The position numbers were made by a program, and so were the translations under genes. A stretch of 17,646 nucleotides of DNA from an uncultured Clostridia bacterium (GTDB lineage: Bacteria > Bacillota > Clostridia > Christensenellales > CAG-314), in the NCBI GenBank assembly GCA_934177025.1, contig CAKPPA010000006.1, forward strand, positions 1-17,646, read 5' to 3'. The notes under the pieces were generated by a model. It was not told the origin of the DNA. It did not search any database and saw only the letters and a list, made by a program, of their open reading frames with translations. Below, one piece after another: positions 5,137-12,984 of the stretch (within the stretch, counting starts at the first letter, position 1; each line of letters opens with the position of its first letter).

Positions 5137-5703
5137 ATGAAAAAACTAGGCATTATTATGATGTTGGCAATCGTGCTTACCATTGGCGGCGTTTACGCAA
5201 CCTTTACCTATGCGCAAGGCGACGCAGCTGCAGTCGAAAACTCTTTCAAACCTACCATCATCGGCAAAGTAATCGAAGGCGAGAAGGGAACGATTCACTT
5301 AACCAGCACTGCAGCGATCGAAATTAACGATCCTACAAACACCTACACGACCGGCGGAACCTTCAGCGGAAATTTGAAAGTCAGCTTCACCCCTAATACA
5401 GGTGCGGACGCTGACGTTGTTCAAAACGGTATCAAACTGAAAATGACCATCGCCATCACGGGCAACGAACTGACCGATCCGCTTTTTAACGAACTTACTG
5501 ACAAAAAACTTTTCACCTTTACCGCTGAAACGAATTTGAAAAATGAGTTTGGTGGAGACAAAATTAAAGATGAAATCACCATCGACCTCAACGATTACAT
5601 CACGGTAAACGGAGTTAAGTTGGAAACGGAAGCAAAATACGACGCATACAACACTGCACTGGGCGGCGTAACGATTAAAATTACGATCAGCGAAGTAAAA
5701 TAA
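5137..5703 (+). CDS. SipW-dependent-type secreted protein (possible matrix/fibre subunit)
   Basis: A 188-residue exported protein. Its signal peptide is short, with a KK start and a hydrophobic core. It ends in TIGGVYATFTYAQG, which fits the SipW-cognate signal peptide pattern (GG-x-x-A followed by an aromatic) known from TasA-like proteins, with cleavage likely after VYA. The mature part is Thr/Asn/Lys-rich with alternating hydrophobic residues and no cysteine, which suggests an all-beta extracellular protein such as a fibre or matrix subunit. No specific family is recognised for the mature domain. Start: AAGGAGA at 5124-5130, 6-nt spacer. It is first in the operon, 44 bp before the signal peptidase gene, and the other two secreted proteins of the operon share the same signal type. 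Confidence 0.85.
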   Translation: MKKLGIIMMLAIVLTIGGVYATFTYAQGDAAAVENSFKPTIIGKVIEGEKGTIHLTSTAAIEINDPTNTYTTGGTFSGNLKVSFTPNTGADADVVQNGIKLKMTIAITGNELTDPLFNELTDKKLFTFTAETNLKNEFGGDKIKDEITIDLNDYITVNGVKLETEAKYDAYNTALGGVTIKITISEVK

Positions 5704-5747
5704 CATTACGCAAAAACATTACACAACTTAGTTAAGGGAGAAATTGC

Positions 5748-7484
5748 ATGACGGGATATGAGATTTATACCCTCATCCTGTGTTTGGTGGTTTTTGTGGC
5801 ATTAACGGCGTTTTTTGCCACATTAATCACCTACATAGTGAAGTTGTACATAAAACTCATACGAGGCGGTTTTGCCGACGACAGCATACAAAAACAGCGG
5901 GAGGCGGAAGCAAAACAGTCCGCTGTTTTTTGTGTACTTGAAAAAGCGGTAGCCGTTTTGTTGCTTGCCGTCACAATCGCATTATTTGTGTTTTCGCTAA
6001 CCGTAAAACTTAACGAAAACAAACCGGTGGAACGCAGTGTTTTAAAAGTAGTGCAAAGTTCCTCCATGTCCCTCAAGGACGAAAACAACAAGTATCTGTT
6101 CGAAAACAATTTAAACGATCAACTTCAAATGTTTGACGTCATTCGCATCGCACCGCTTCCGGCGGAAAGCGACTTAAAACTTTACGATATTGTTGTGTAC
6201 GAAGTTGACGGACTTTTGCTGGTGCACCGCATTGTCGGCATCAACGAACCTGACGCAACCCACGCCGAACGCTGGTTTGTGTTGCAAGGCGACGCAAACC
6301 GCTACACGGACAAATTCCCTGTGCGGTACTCGCAAATGAAAGGCATTTACGACGGGCACAAAATTGCCTACGTGGGTAGTTTCGTTATGTTCCTAAACTC
6401 GCCTGCAGGGTACTTGTGTATTTTGCTGGTGGTGGTAGCGTGCGTGGCGTATCCGCTCATTGAACGCAAGCTGAAAAAGGAATTCGATGCAAGGTGCCTT
6501 GCCCTAGCGGCGGCACCAGCGGGCGACGCTCCGCAAGCCGAAGCGATTGCAACCGAAACGTTTGCAACCGAACCGACGGCAACCGAAGTAGCACCTGCTA
6601 CGGACGAGCCCCCTACCCCTGTTACGGACGAGCACACCGTTGCGTTTGTAAAACCGGCGGTCGAAACACTTGCGGAAAAATACTTAAAACTGACGGACGA
6701 GCAAAAACGCTACTACGACGAAATCGTGGCATATGCCGCGGCAATCGAGGGTAACAAACAATTTAAAAACGATCGCTACGAGGAGTACAAACTCGGCAAA
6801 AATCGGTTGGTGCGCGTGCTGATAAGGCGCGACGTAGTGACTTGCGAATACTTAATGCCGAACGAAAACTTTAAAAAGTACTTGGACGGCAACAAAGTGC
6901 GTGTGAAGTATGCGCCGATGACCTTAAAGGTGACGGACGAAGCCACGCTGCAAGCCGCAAAGGACAGCATCGACATCGCAAAACGCAACATCGAGGAGGA
7001 AATCGCACTGAAAAAAGCCGGCGAGGAAGGGCTCACAACGGCCATCATCCAATCGCACCATGCGACGCTGGACGAAAAATTTGCGAAACTCTCCAAAGAG
7101 CAAAAGCGTTTTTACAACGAAATCGCGGCGTATGCCGCAGCAATCGAAGGCAACAAACGCATCAAAAACGATCGCTACGAGGAGTACAAATCGGGCAACA
7201 ATCGTTTGGTGCGCCTACTCGTGAAGCGCGACGTGATTGTGTGCGAGTATCTGATGCCAAACGAGGATTTCAAAAAATACGCCGACGGCAACAAAGTGCG
7301 CGTGAAGTATGCGCCGATGTCGCTTAAGGTTACGGACGAAACCTCGCTACAGGCCGCAAAAGATAGCATCGACATCGCAAAACGCATCATCGAGGAAGAA
7401 AAACTTTACAAAAAGGAATTGGCAAAACAACGCCGCCGTGAAAAACGCGGCAAACCGACGGAGGGAACGGAACATCATGAATAA
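5748..7484 (+). CDS. sipW: SipW-like type I signal peptidase (S26B) with duplicated C-terminal domain
   Basis: A 578-residue membrane protease predicted to cleave the signal peptides of the three neighbouring secreted proteins. An extra N-terminal membrane helix (about 6-36) and a charged loop precede the second helix (about 61-86). The extracytoplasmic catalytic domain follows: VVQSSSMS with probable nucleophile S106, VHRIVGI with H160 in place of the bacterial Lys (ER/archaeal/SipW type), and GDAN at 181-184 with D188 nearby. The NSPAG block and third helix (about 218-238) end the protease part. An Ala/Thr/Pro/Glu-rich linker (about 252-300) leads to two ~113-residue repeats (306-418 and 440-552), about 80% identical and predicted cytoplasmic. 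SipW proteins are usually about 190 residues, so the C-terminal half is an unusual addition. Start: AAGGGAG at 5734-5740. The stop overlaps the next gene by 8 bp. Confidence 0.9.
   Translation: MTGYEIYTLILCLVVFVALTAFFATLITYIVKLYIKLIRGGFADDSIQKQREAEAKQSAVFCVLEKAVAVLLLAVTIALFVFSLTVKLNENKPVERSVLKVVQSSSMSLKDENNKYLFENNLNDQLQMFDVIRIAPLPAESDLKLYDIVVYEVDGLLLVHRIVGINEPDATHAERWFVLQGDANRYTDKFPVRYSQMKGIYDGHKIAYVGSFVMFLNSPAGYLCILLVVVACVAYPLIERKLKKEFDARCLALAAAPAGDAPQAEAIATETFATEPTATEVAPATDEPPTPVTDEHTVAFVKPAVETLAEKYLKLTDEQKRYYDEIVAYAAAIEGNKQFKNDRYEEYKLGKNRLVRVLIRRDVVTCEYLMPNENFKKYLDGNKVRVKYAPMTLKVTDEATLQAAKDSIDIAKRNIEEEIALKKAGEEGLTTAIIQSHHATLDEKFAKLSKEQKRFYNEIAAYAAAIEGNKRIKNDRYEEYKSGNNRLVRLLVKRDVIVCEYLMPNEDFKKYADGNKVRVKYAPMSLKVTDETSLQAAKDSIDIAKRIIEEEKLYKKELAKQRRREKRGKPTEGTEHHE
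6663..7001 (+). repeat. Coding repeat 1 of the signal peptidase (residues 306-418)
   Basis: Encodes ETLAEKYLKLTDEQKRYY through AKRNIEEE. Landmarks are AYAAAIEGNK, KNDRYEEYK, NRLVR, CEYLMPNE, GNKVRVKYAPM and LQAAKDSIDIAKR. It resembles an uncharacterised domain that recurs in Clostridia envelope proteins, an attribution from memory. Confidence 0.85.
7065..7403 (+). repeat. Coding repeat 2 of the signal peptidase (residues 440-552)
   Basis: Second copy of the domain, offset by 134 residues. I count about 20 differences over 103 aligned residues, nearly all conservative. The DNA is also similar, implying a fairly recent duplication. A Lys/Arg-rich tail follows. Confidence 0.85.
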
Positions 7485-8154
7485 ACTTACAACAGCCCTT
7501 TGCACCGTGCTACTACTGGTGGCAACGTTGTCGGTAGGCGGAGTGTTTGCATCGTTTCAGTATGCGCAGGGCGGCGCAAAGTCCGAAAACACGGACGTCA
7601 ACACGTCGCTCGGCGAATTTACCTACAACACCGGCCTGACTGCCGAAATGCAAGCCGTGCTGGACTGTGCAGTCAACGACCTCGAATACGGGCTAAACAG
7701 CGGGAACTTTCAACAAGGCATGTTTCGTGCGGATGAGTACTTAAAAAGGTTCCGCGCCCACATAGGCTACATCGGCACAATGGACAAGGACAGAGGCTCC
7801 CACGTTTACGGAAGCACTGCGTATCCGCAAATTTCCGTCGTTATGACGCTGGAAAGGGACGATCGCTCAGCAACACGGTTTTTGTACATGGTGCAAAAAA
7901 GTAACGCCGAGTTGCAGGCAATGACCGAGGGCGACACGTTAGCCAACGTGTTCCGCATAACGCTAAAACTCAACGCAAACTACACGTGGGAAATCGCAAC
8001 GCTCCCGAACGGCGCACAACAGATTGAAAAGGGACATTCCCCGATTCAACTTTACCAGTATCCGGGCTACATTGCCCAACACGGTGGCGAAAAAACGTTT
8101 GGCTTTTACTTCGACGGAGCTTCCGGCGGCACTGAAATTTGGGTAAAGGATTAA
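7477..8154 (+). CDS. SipW-dependent-type secreted protein, paralogue 1
   Basis: A 225-residue exported protein. The signal peptide ends in LSVGGVFASFQYAQGG, closely matching the other two secreted proteins of the operon. The mature part is related to the product at 8285-9007. Shared landmarks are SLGEF (or HLGEF), NDLxYGLN, GYIGTMD (or GYVGTMD), VYG, a hydrophobic SVVMTL strand, LPNG, GxSPI, KTFGF and a C-terminal EIWVKD. No known catalytic motif was seen, and it is probably a surface or matrix component. Start: an earlier in-frame ATG at 7309 lies deep within the peptidase gene and would remove the signal peptide. The ATG at 7477 has GGAGGG at 7460-7465 and gives an 8-bp overlap with the peptidase stop, consistent with translational coupling. 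A strong terminator follows at 8181-8214. Confidence 0.85.
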   Translation: MNKLTTALCTVLLLVATLSVGGVFASFQYAQGGAKSENTDVNTSLGEFTYNTGLTAEMQAVLDCAVNDLEYGLNSGNFQQGMFRADEYLKRFRAHIGYIGTMDKDRGSHVYGSTAYPQISVVMTLERDDRSATRFLYMVQKSNAELQAMTEGDTLANVFRITLKLNANYTWEIATLPNGAQQIEKGHSPIQLYQYPGYIAQHGGEKTFGFYFDGASGGTEIWVKD

Positions 8155-8180
8155 TTCCCCTACCCTTTCGAACACGACGT

Positions 8181-8214
8181 AAAAGGGGAAAGGATCCATT
8201 CCTTTCCCCTTTTT
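8181..8214 (+). terminator. Terminator or attenuator inside the SipW-type operon
   Basis: AAAAGGGGAAAGGA (8181-8194) and TCCTTTCCCCTTTT (8200-8213) form a perfect 14-bp stem with a 5-nt loop and a terminal T-run. It lies 27 nt after the second secreted-protein gene and 71 nt before the third. The upstream CCTTTC (8164-8169) could pair with the left arm (8188-8193) and offer an alternative fold. Confidence 0.8.
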
Positions 8215-8284
8215 GCAACCGTACCATGCCACACAAGGACAAAAACCACGCCACGCACAAGCGAGGCAGGACAAAGGAGGAAAC

Positions 8285-9007
8285 ATGAACAAATACTTTT
8301 CATCCATTTGCGCCATGCTGTTACTTGCCCTTACGCTGACCGTAGGCGGAGTTTTTGCCGCATTCCGCTATGCGCAACAACCGGCGAACCCTGCCCACAA
8401 CACGGTGGAGTCGCACCTAGGGGAATTTGTTTACGTCGACTATCCGCCTGGGTTTACGAAGGATTTACAGTCCATTGTGGAAACGGCAACCAACGACTTA
8501 ACGTACGGGCTGAATGCCGAAAACCCTTCCGCCGGCATGAACAATGCCATAGTGTTTTCCCAATATTTTTACGGGCGGCAAAATTACGGCTACGTCGGCA
8601 CAATGGACAACTACACCTTTATTGCGAACAACGTGTACGGACAAACACCGAACGAAAACGTTTCCATTGTGCTTACTTTTGCCCACGAAGTGGACGGCGA
8701 ACAAAAAATTTTGATGTACCTTGTGAAAAAAACCAAAGCGCAACTCACCGCAATGGCGGTGGACTCCGTTTTGGAACACGTTTACAAAGCCACCTTTACC
8801 AAAAATGCGGAAGGCAAATGGCATCTTGCACGCTTGCCAAACGGCGATTTTAACGTCGTGAAAGGAAAATCCCCCATCAAGCCTTACTACGACGGGCAAC
8901 CCGACGGGGCAAAAACCTTCGGCTACTTTGCGGCAATGCCAAACGCATCGCCATCCCCTGACGACCCGAACCCATTCGGACAACAGGAAATTTGGTTTGC
9001 CGACTAA
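8285..9007 (+). CDS. SipW-dependent-type secreted protein, paralogue 2
   Basis: A 240-residue exported protein whose signal peptide ends LTVGGVFAAFRYAQQ, the same class as the other two substrates. The mature part is a paralogue of the 7477-8154 product, with the same order of blocks: HLGEF, NDLTYGLN, GYVGTMD, VYG, SIVLTF, LVKKTKAQLTAM, LPNG, GKSPIKPYY, KTFGYF and EIWFAD. It has a Pro/Ser/Asp-rich insertion near the C-terminus. Function is unknown. Start: the upstream in-frame ATG at 8213 lies in the terminator tail and has no ribosome binding site, whereas 8285 has AAAGGAGG at 8273-8280, though with a short 4-nt spacer. Its expression depends on read-through of the terminator before it or on an unrecognised promoter in the 71-nt gap. 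Confidence 0.85.
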   Translation: MNKYFSSICAMLLLALTLTVGGVFAAFRYAQQPANPAHNTVESHLGEFVYVDYPPGFTKDLQSIVETATNDLTYGLNAENPSAGMNNAIVFSQYFYGRQNYGYVGTMDNYTFIANNVYGQTPNENVSIVLTFAHEVDGEQKILMYLVKKTKAQLTAMAVDSVLEHVYKATFTKNAEGKWHLARLPNGDFNVVKGKSPIKPYYDGQPDGAKTFGYFAAMPNASPSPDDPNPFGQQEIWFAD

Positions 9008-9232
9008 CAAACAAACGGAACAAGCACAACGGCACGCAGGATAGGAACGTTACCGAAAAGTAACGCAACAAAACCCGAACGAAAATCCACCGTGCGTGAA
9101 CCGTCGAATCAAAAAAACCGAAACAATCACGTACTACGGAAGTTACGTACCGCAACGAAAAACCAACGGAACAAACCGTTGCCGGAACAACTTGCAACAT
9201 GTGTTCGGTAACCAAAACGGCACAAACAAAGC

Positions 9233-9341
9233 GGTACGGTTAAAACGGTACCAACAAAACGGTACGTTAAAACAGTACGTTAAAACAGTACATTAAAACA
9301 GTACGAACAAAACGGTACGGTTAAAACGGTACGCGAAACAA
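9233..9341 (+). repeat. Eight GTAC iterons, 13-14 bp unit
   Basis: The GTAC palindromes begin at 9234, 9248, 9262, 9275, 9288, 9301, 9315 and 9329, a spacing of 14, 14, 13, 13, 13, 14, 14. The consensus unit is about (G/A)GTAC-N-TTAAAAC, with variants GAACAAAAC and CAACAAAAC. More GTAC occurrences lie upstream (9131, 9147). The block sits between the last secreted-protein gene and the shared terminator. The remaining 9008-9232 holds only a small 6-bp hairpin (9048-9065). Confidence 0.85.
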
Positions 9342-9354
9342 AAAATAAGTGTAA

Positions 9355-9395
9355 AAAACCGAGCGGAAGGGTAAAACCGCTCGGTTTTGTTTTTG
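9355..9395. terminator. Bidirectional terminator between convergent operons
   Basis: AAAACCGAGCGG (9355-9366) and CCGCTCGGTTTT (9377-9388) form a perfect 12-bp stem with a 10-nt loop. A T-rich tail follows on the plus strand, and the A-run at 9353-9358 gives a T-run on the minus strand. It can end both the plus-strand SipW-type operon and the minus-strand lipoprotein operon. Confidence 0.85.
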
Positions 9396-9456
9396 CGTTT
9401 TTGTTAAAACGCTAAGGAGGTTTTTCCATCATTTTCGCACGAAAATCCCCCCGTCC

Positions 9457-9488
9457 GCACCGAGCGAAAGGCTTCGCTCGGTGCGTTT
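9457..9488. terminator. Second strong hairpin, probable terminator
   Basis: GCACCGAGCGAA (9457-9468) and TTCGCTCGGTGC (9473-9484) form a perfect 12-bp stem with a 4-nt loop, followed on the plus strand by only four T. It shares the ACCGAGCG core with the hairpin at 9355. A small dyad ATTTTCG-CA-CGAAAAT lies at 9431-9446. It lies 37 nt beyond the lipoprotein stop and may act as a 3' stabilising structure for that message. Confidence 0.6.
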
Positions 9489-9521
9489 TGGGGTGTGCGG
9501 TTGTTTTCCTCCCTTAAATTA

Positions 9522-12500
9522 CTAAATTTTCGGTTTCAACGTTTTCACTTCCTTTACGGTTACCGTAACGGACACAGCCGTAGCATTTTCGTTTCGTACC
9601 GTGAAGTAATGATCGCCGGTTGCGGTTGCTACGAACGTCACTTCCTTTACCACGTCGGTACGTTTTTCAAACAACGGAGCCGGATTGTAAAATTCCGTTA
9701 CGTTGAGTTTTTCCAATGCCGTTGCCTCCGCCGCAATGTTAATCACGTACTTTTTGTCCTTTACCAACGCTATTTTGTAGCTTTGCCCGACCTTCGACGG
9801 GATGGTTTGGGTGGACGCCGTGCCAACCGTAATGTCCTTAATATTCGTCCAGCTGCGGTTCACGGTAAGGGTTGTGTCCGTTGCCGTCACTGCATTGGCG
9901 TAATTTATCATAATGTAGTAGGTTTTGTCTACCGTGTTTTGTTCCTGCATGTGATAAATGCGGTACTTTTCCCCACTCGTTTCCGTATACGACATGCTGT
10001 ACGACGAAACTCTTCGGAAGTCCTCGTCATAAAATTTTAACGCATCGGCATTAAACGAATCGTAGGATTTTTTCAACGTAACGTTAAATTTTTGGTACGG
10101 ATTCGTGATTGCAGACAGGTTGACTTTTACCACTTTCAGGGTGTTTGCTTCGCCTTTCGGAATTCCAACGGTATTCCCAAGCGGAACCGTCAGGATGATG
10201 CCGATGTGTTCCATGCGAACGGTAACGTCAATCGTAGTTGTTCCCGTGTTTTTCAACCACACGTAATACGTGCCGCTTGTTGGTGCTTCAAACAATTCTC
10301 CCATGCGGATTGGCAATTCATTCCCGTTTTTGTCGAACACCTTGAAGTACTTCACGGCATTGCTTCGAATGCGATTCCAGCCTGAGCTTAGGGTGGCGTT
10401 GTAAAAATAGTTTTCGTTCGGAGCGACACCGTAATTGGTGAAATCCTCCCCAATCGTTAAAACCCCTTGTAGTTGATCCCGTGTTTCGATAGCGACTTCA
10501 AACACCACTGCGGTTTCGGAGCAAATCCATTTGCCGTTGGCATCGGTGAACCCTTCCACGCCTTTGTGGAAATTAAACGTCCACTCGCCGACGTCGTTCT
10601 CAAGCGTGCCGCCCGTCGCCTGATAGCACAAACTGCTTGTGCTGTCGAAGTTAAAGCCGGTACGCGTCATTTTTGCAATTTCCTTGCCATCGCACGAAAC
10701 GGTGATGGTTACTTCATCGTCATCCGAAAACAGGCCGTAATCCGGTTTTGCCGTAAATTTCGTGCTGTTCGGTGCAATCGGCGTTACTTGGAACGTTCCG
10801 CCGGAACTCGTTGTTACCGTGCCAAGCACCACGGTAGCAGGTTGCACGCTGGTAATCGTGCCGTAGCCGTAAAGTTTGCTTGTGTCGGCAGTGTGAGTTG
10901 CCATCACAATCAAATCCTCCCACATCGGCATAGCTAGCGTCAATATTTTCACCCTTACAAGGCGCGTATCTCCCTTGTGCATTGCGGCGCCTTCCCACAG
11001 AATTTGGGCGTTGACCATACACACGTACTCGTAAGTGTAAGGTGCGCTTGCCGGTTTTTTGTAGCGGTACAAATGCAGCATTGTGCCGGAGGCACCGGAT
11101 GCCATTTCGTCCGTCCATGCGTTTTCACTCATGGTGAAATCCATTTCAAAATCGTAAGCAACGTTTTGCGGCAATGGCGTAACCACCATGCCCGGTTTGA
11201 CTTCTGCCACTTTTACGCCGGTAACAATCAGCTGCACGTGGTCGCCTTTTTTCGCTTTCGTGCCGCCGCCGGTAACGTTGATGCTTTTTACCACTACCGT
11301 TTTGTCGATTCCGCTCACAACCAGTTGCTTGTTCGCTTCAATTTCGCCTGCGTTCACAACGCCGGTCAAAATCGTTTCGGTGGCACTTTGCATCCCTACC
11401 TGACGAATCGCCATGTAAAAACTTTCGTCGTTTACTACGGTAAGGAGGAGGTTCCGCTCGTCCGTTGCGTGGTTCACAAGTTCGTAATGCTCCGGATCGG
11501 AAAGTTCGAGTTTGTTTACCTTCAATTGGTAAATGCCCGCTACTTCCACGTCCGCCAACCTACTTAACAGCCAAACTTCGGTTACCGTGCCGTTAAACAG
11601 GAACGCACCGTCCACCTGCGGATCGCTTGCGTTACGCGTAAATTCCAACGTCGGCAATTCCAACCGACACTTCACGATTGTTGCCGTTACCGTCAAATTC
11701 GTCAGGTCGTAGTTCATCTTGTCGCTGCCGGTAAAACCGGTGCTACTCCACCAGCTTCCTTCCGATGCGTGTTCCGCCGTCGTGCCGACTTCGGCATTTG
11801 CAAACGTAAGGGAAACCGAAATGTCGTCGTTTGCCAAAAAGTCGCCGTTTGCGGCGTTTAACCCTTGCGCATTGATGCGTGTTTCCGTGCCGTTAAAAAA
11901 CGGAATTTCCAAATTCAACTGCTCGATTCTGCGTTGCGTAATCATGGCACTGTGCACGTTTGCTTTCGGGAACTCGTAATTCGCTTTGTCAGCCCCTTCG
12001 AGCCAAGTTTCCTTAATGCCTGCGCCGGCGTTTTTACTCGTCATTTTGATGAATGCCGTTACGTTTTCGCCCTCGACTACGTTTTGCAACCGCTGAACCC
12101 GAATGACGTCCGAACCGTTGTACGCAATCCATTCCAACGACGTGGTGGACAACGGCCTTACTTTGATGGATGCCGTTACGTTTTCCTTCGGCAGCACGTA
12201 GTTGTTGCCGTCGTCGCCGCCCAGCGTAACTTCCGTTACTGCCGTGCCGACGTTTTTACTTGCCATTTCGATGGTTGCCGTAACAACGTCGCCTTCCGCC
12301 ACGCCCTCAAACGAGTTCGCCATGACGGTTGCCGTGCCGTCGTACACTTTCGTGCCGCTTGCCGTCAACGTTTTCGGCTGAATGGTAAACGCAAACTCTT
12401 TGGAAGCCGCCTTCCATTCCGCCGTTGCCGCAACGGAAACTTTTGCCACGTAGCTGCCCGCTTTCAACGGTGCCGTTGCCGTGTACTTGTCGTCCCCCTC

Positions 12501-12959
12501 GGTTGCGCCTTTGTACATGACGGTAATTGCGCCGTCGCCGTTGGTTTCGACCATCGTCGGCGTAATGACCACGGCGGTTTTGTCGTACGTTTTGTTCAGC
12601 GTAACGCCGGATTTCAACGTGACGACATTGTCCTTTGCGGAAAGGGTGCTGCCGCTTTCAAACGTTTGCTTCCCTTTCGCCCCGCACATACACGATTTGT
12701 AGTATTTTGCGGGCGTGGTGTACGTTGCCGCCGCCGCCAGATATTTGGCATTTACTACCTGCTTGTCGAACACGTGCGCTTCCTTATCCGCCACGTCGGT
12801 GTGACCTTCGGTTAAGCATGCATGCCAATGATACTCCCCGTCAACTTCCCACTCTTTGGAAAACTCGTGCTTATACTTACTGCACGCAGCAAGCGTCGTT
12901 CCCATAAGCACAAGCATCAACACAAGCGCGAGAATCGTGATGATAGATCTCTTCTTCAT
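9522..12959 (-). CDS. Large surface lipoprotein with YDG/MBG repeats, EF-Tu D2/D3-like segment and PPC-like domains
   Basis: An 1145-residue lipoprotein. The signal peptide ends in a lipobox TTLAAC, with lipidated C26. Next comes a His/Cys motif (HWHAC at 44-48 and CMCG at 90-93) seen in other Gram-positive surface proteins and possibly metal-binding. An MBG-like domain (about 112-196) and a YDG-type repeat (about 197-268, KVYDGTAT) follow, then two or three decayed copies (272-430 and part of 433-510). Residues 513-595 closely follow EF-Tu domain 2 (TILTGVVNAGEI, GIDKTVVVKSI, KKGDHVQLIVTGVK, VKPGMVV). Residues 602-706 follow domain 3 (MHKGDTRLVRVKI, GYGTITSV). The remainder is beta-rich with three PPC-like modules (about 848-917, 936-1036 and 1057-1138). 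No catalytic domain or sortase signal was seen. Start: AAGGAGA at 12966-12972. It is last in an operon with two zinc-ribbon proteins. Confidence 0.85.
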   Translation of the reverse strand: MKKRSIITILALVLMLVLMGTTLAACSKYKHEFSKEWEVDGEYHWHACLTEGHTDVADKEAHVFDKQVVNAKYLAAAATYTTPAKYYKSCMCGAKGKQTFESGSTLSAKDNVVTLKSGVTLNKTYDKTAVVITPTMVETNGDGAITVMYKGATEGDDKYTATAPLKAGSYVAKVSVAATAEWKAASKEFAFTIQPKTLTASGTKVYDGTATVMANSFEGVAEGDVVTATIEMASKNVGTAVTEVTLGGDDGNNYVLPKENVTASIKVRPLSTTSLEWIAYNGSDVIRVQRLQNVVEGENVTAFIKMTSKNAGAGIKETWLEGADKANYEFPKANVHSAMITQRRIEQLNLEIPFFNGTETRINAQGLNAANGDFLANDDISVSLTFANAEVGTTAEHASEGSWWSSTGFTGSDKMNYDLTNLTVTATIVKCRLELPTLEFTRNASDPQVDGAFLFNGTVTEVWLLSRLADVEVAGIYQLKVNKLELSDPEHYELVNHATDERNLLLTVVNDESFYMAIRQVGMQSATETILTGVVNAGEIEANKQLVVSGIDKTVVVKSINVTGGGTKAKKGDHVQLIVTGVKVAEVKPGMVVTPLPQNVAYDFEMDFTMSENAWTDEMASGASGTMLHLYRYKKPASAPYTYEYVCMVNAQILWEGAAMHKGDTRLVRVKILTLAMPMWEDLIVMATHTADTSKLYGYGTITSVQPATVVLGTVTTSSGGTFQVTPIAPNSTKFTAKPDYGLFSDDDEVTITVSCDGKEIAKMTRTGFNFDSTSSLCYQATGGTLENDVGEWTFNFHKGVEGFTDANGKWICSETAVVFEVAIETRDQLQGVLTIGEDFTNYGVAPNENYFYNATLSSGWNRIRSNAVKYFKVFDKNGNELPIRMGELFEAPTSGTYYVWLKNTGTTTIDVTVRMEHIGIILTVPLGNTVGIPKGEANTLKVVKVNLSAITNPYQKFNVTLKKSYDSFNADALKFYDEDFRRVSSYSMSYTETSGEKYRIYHMQEQNTVDKTYYIMINYANAVTATDTTLTVNRSWTNIKDITVGTASTQTIPSKVGQSYKIALVKDKKYVINIAAEATALEKLNVTEFYNPAPLFEKRTDVVKEVTFVATATGDHYFTVRNENATAVSVTVTVKEVKTLKPKI
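10842..11423 (-). other. Segment encoding EF-Tu domain 2 and 3-like beta-barrels (residues 513-706)
   Basis: Residues 513-595 show the EF-Tu domain 2 order: an F-x-x-x-I-x-x-V start, T-x-LTG-x-V-x-x-G-x-I, V-x-GIDKT, KKGD-x-V-x-L, G-V-K and V-x-x-G-x-V. Residues 602-706 show the domain 3 order: a start DFEMDF, a central GD-x-x-x-V-x-V with a hydrophobic AMPM (EF-Tu PIAM), and a GYGTITSV end equivalent to GAGVVSKV. The GTPase domain that normally precedes these is absent; YDG-like repeats sit there instead. Assignment is by alignment from memory. Confidence 0.65.
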
Positions 12960-12984
12960 GGTTCTTCTCCTTTTTTAGTTTGGT

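Noticed and set aside
9233..9341. CRISPR array
   Set aside because: The repeats are only 13-14 bp and contiguous, with no spacers of 30 nt or more, and no cas genes are present.
11865..12815. Plus-strand open frame of 316 codons, and others at 9495-10040 and 10977-11567
   Set aside because: They lie antisense to the lipoprotein gene, are Arg/His/Cys-rich and lack ribosome binding sites. They are typical mirror frames of a real gene.
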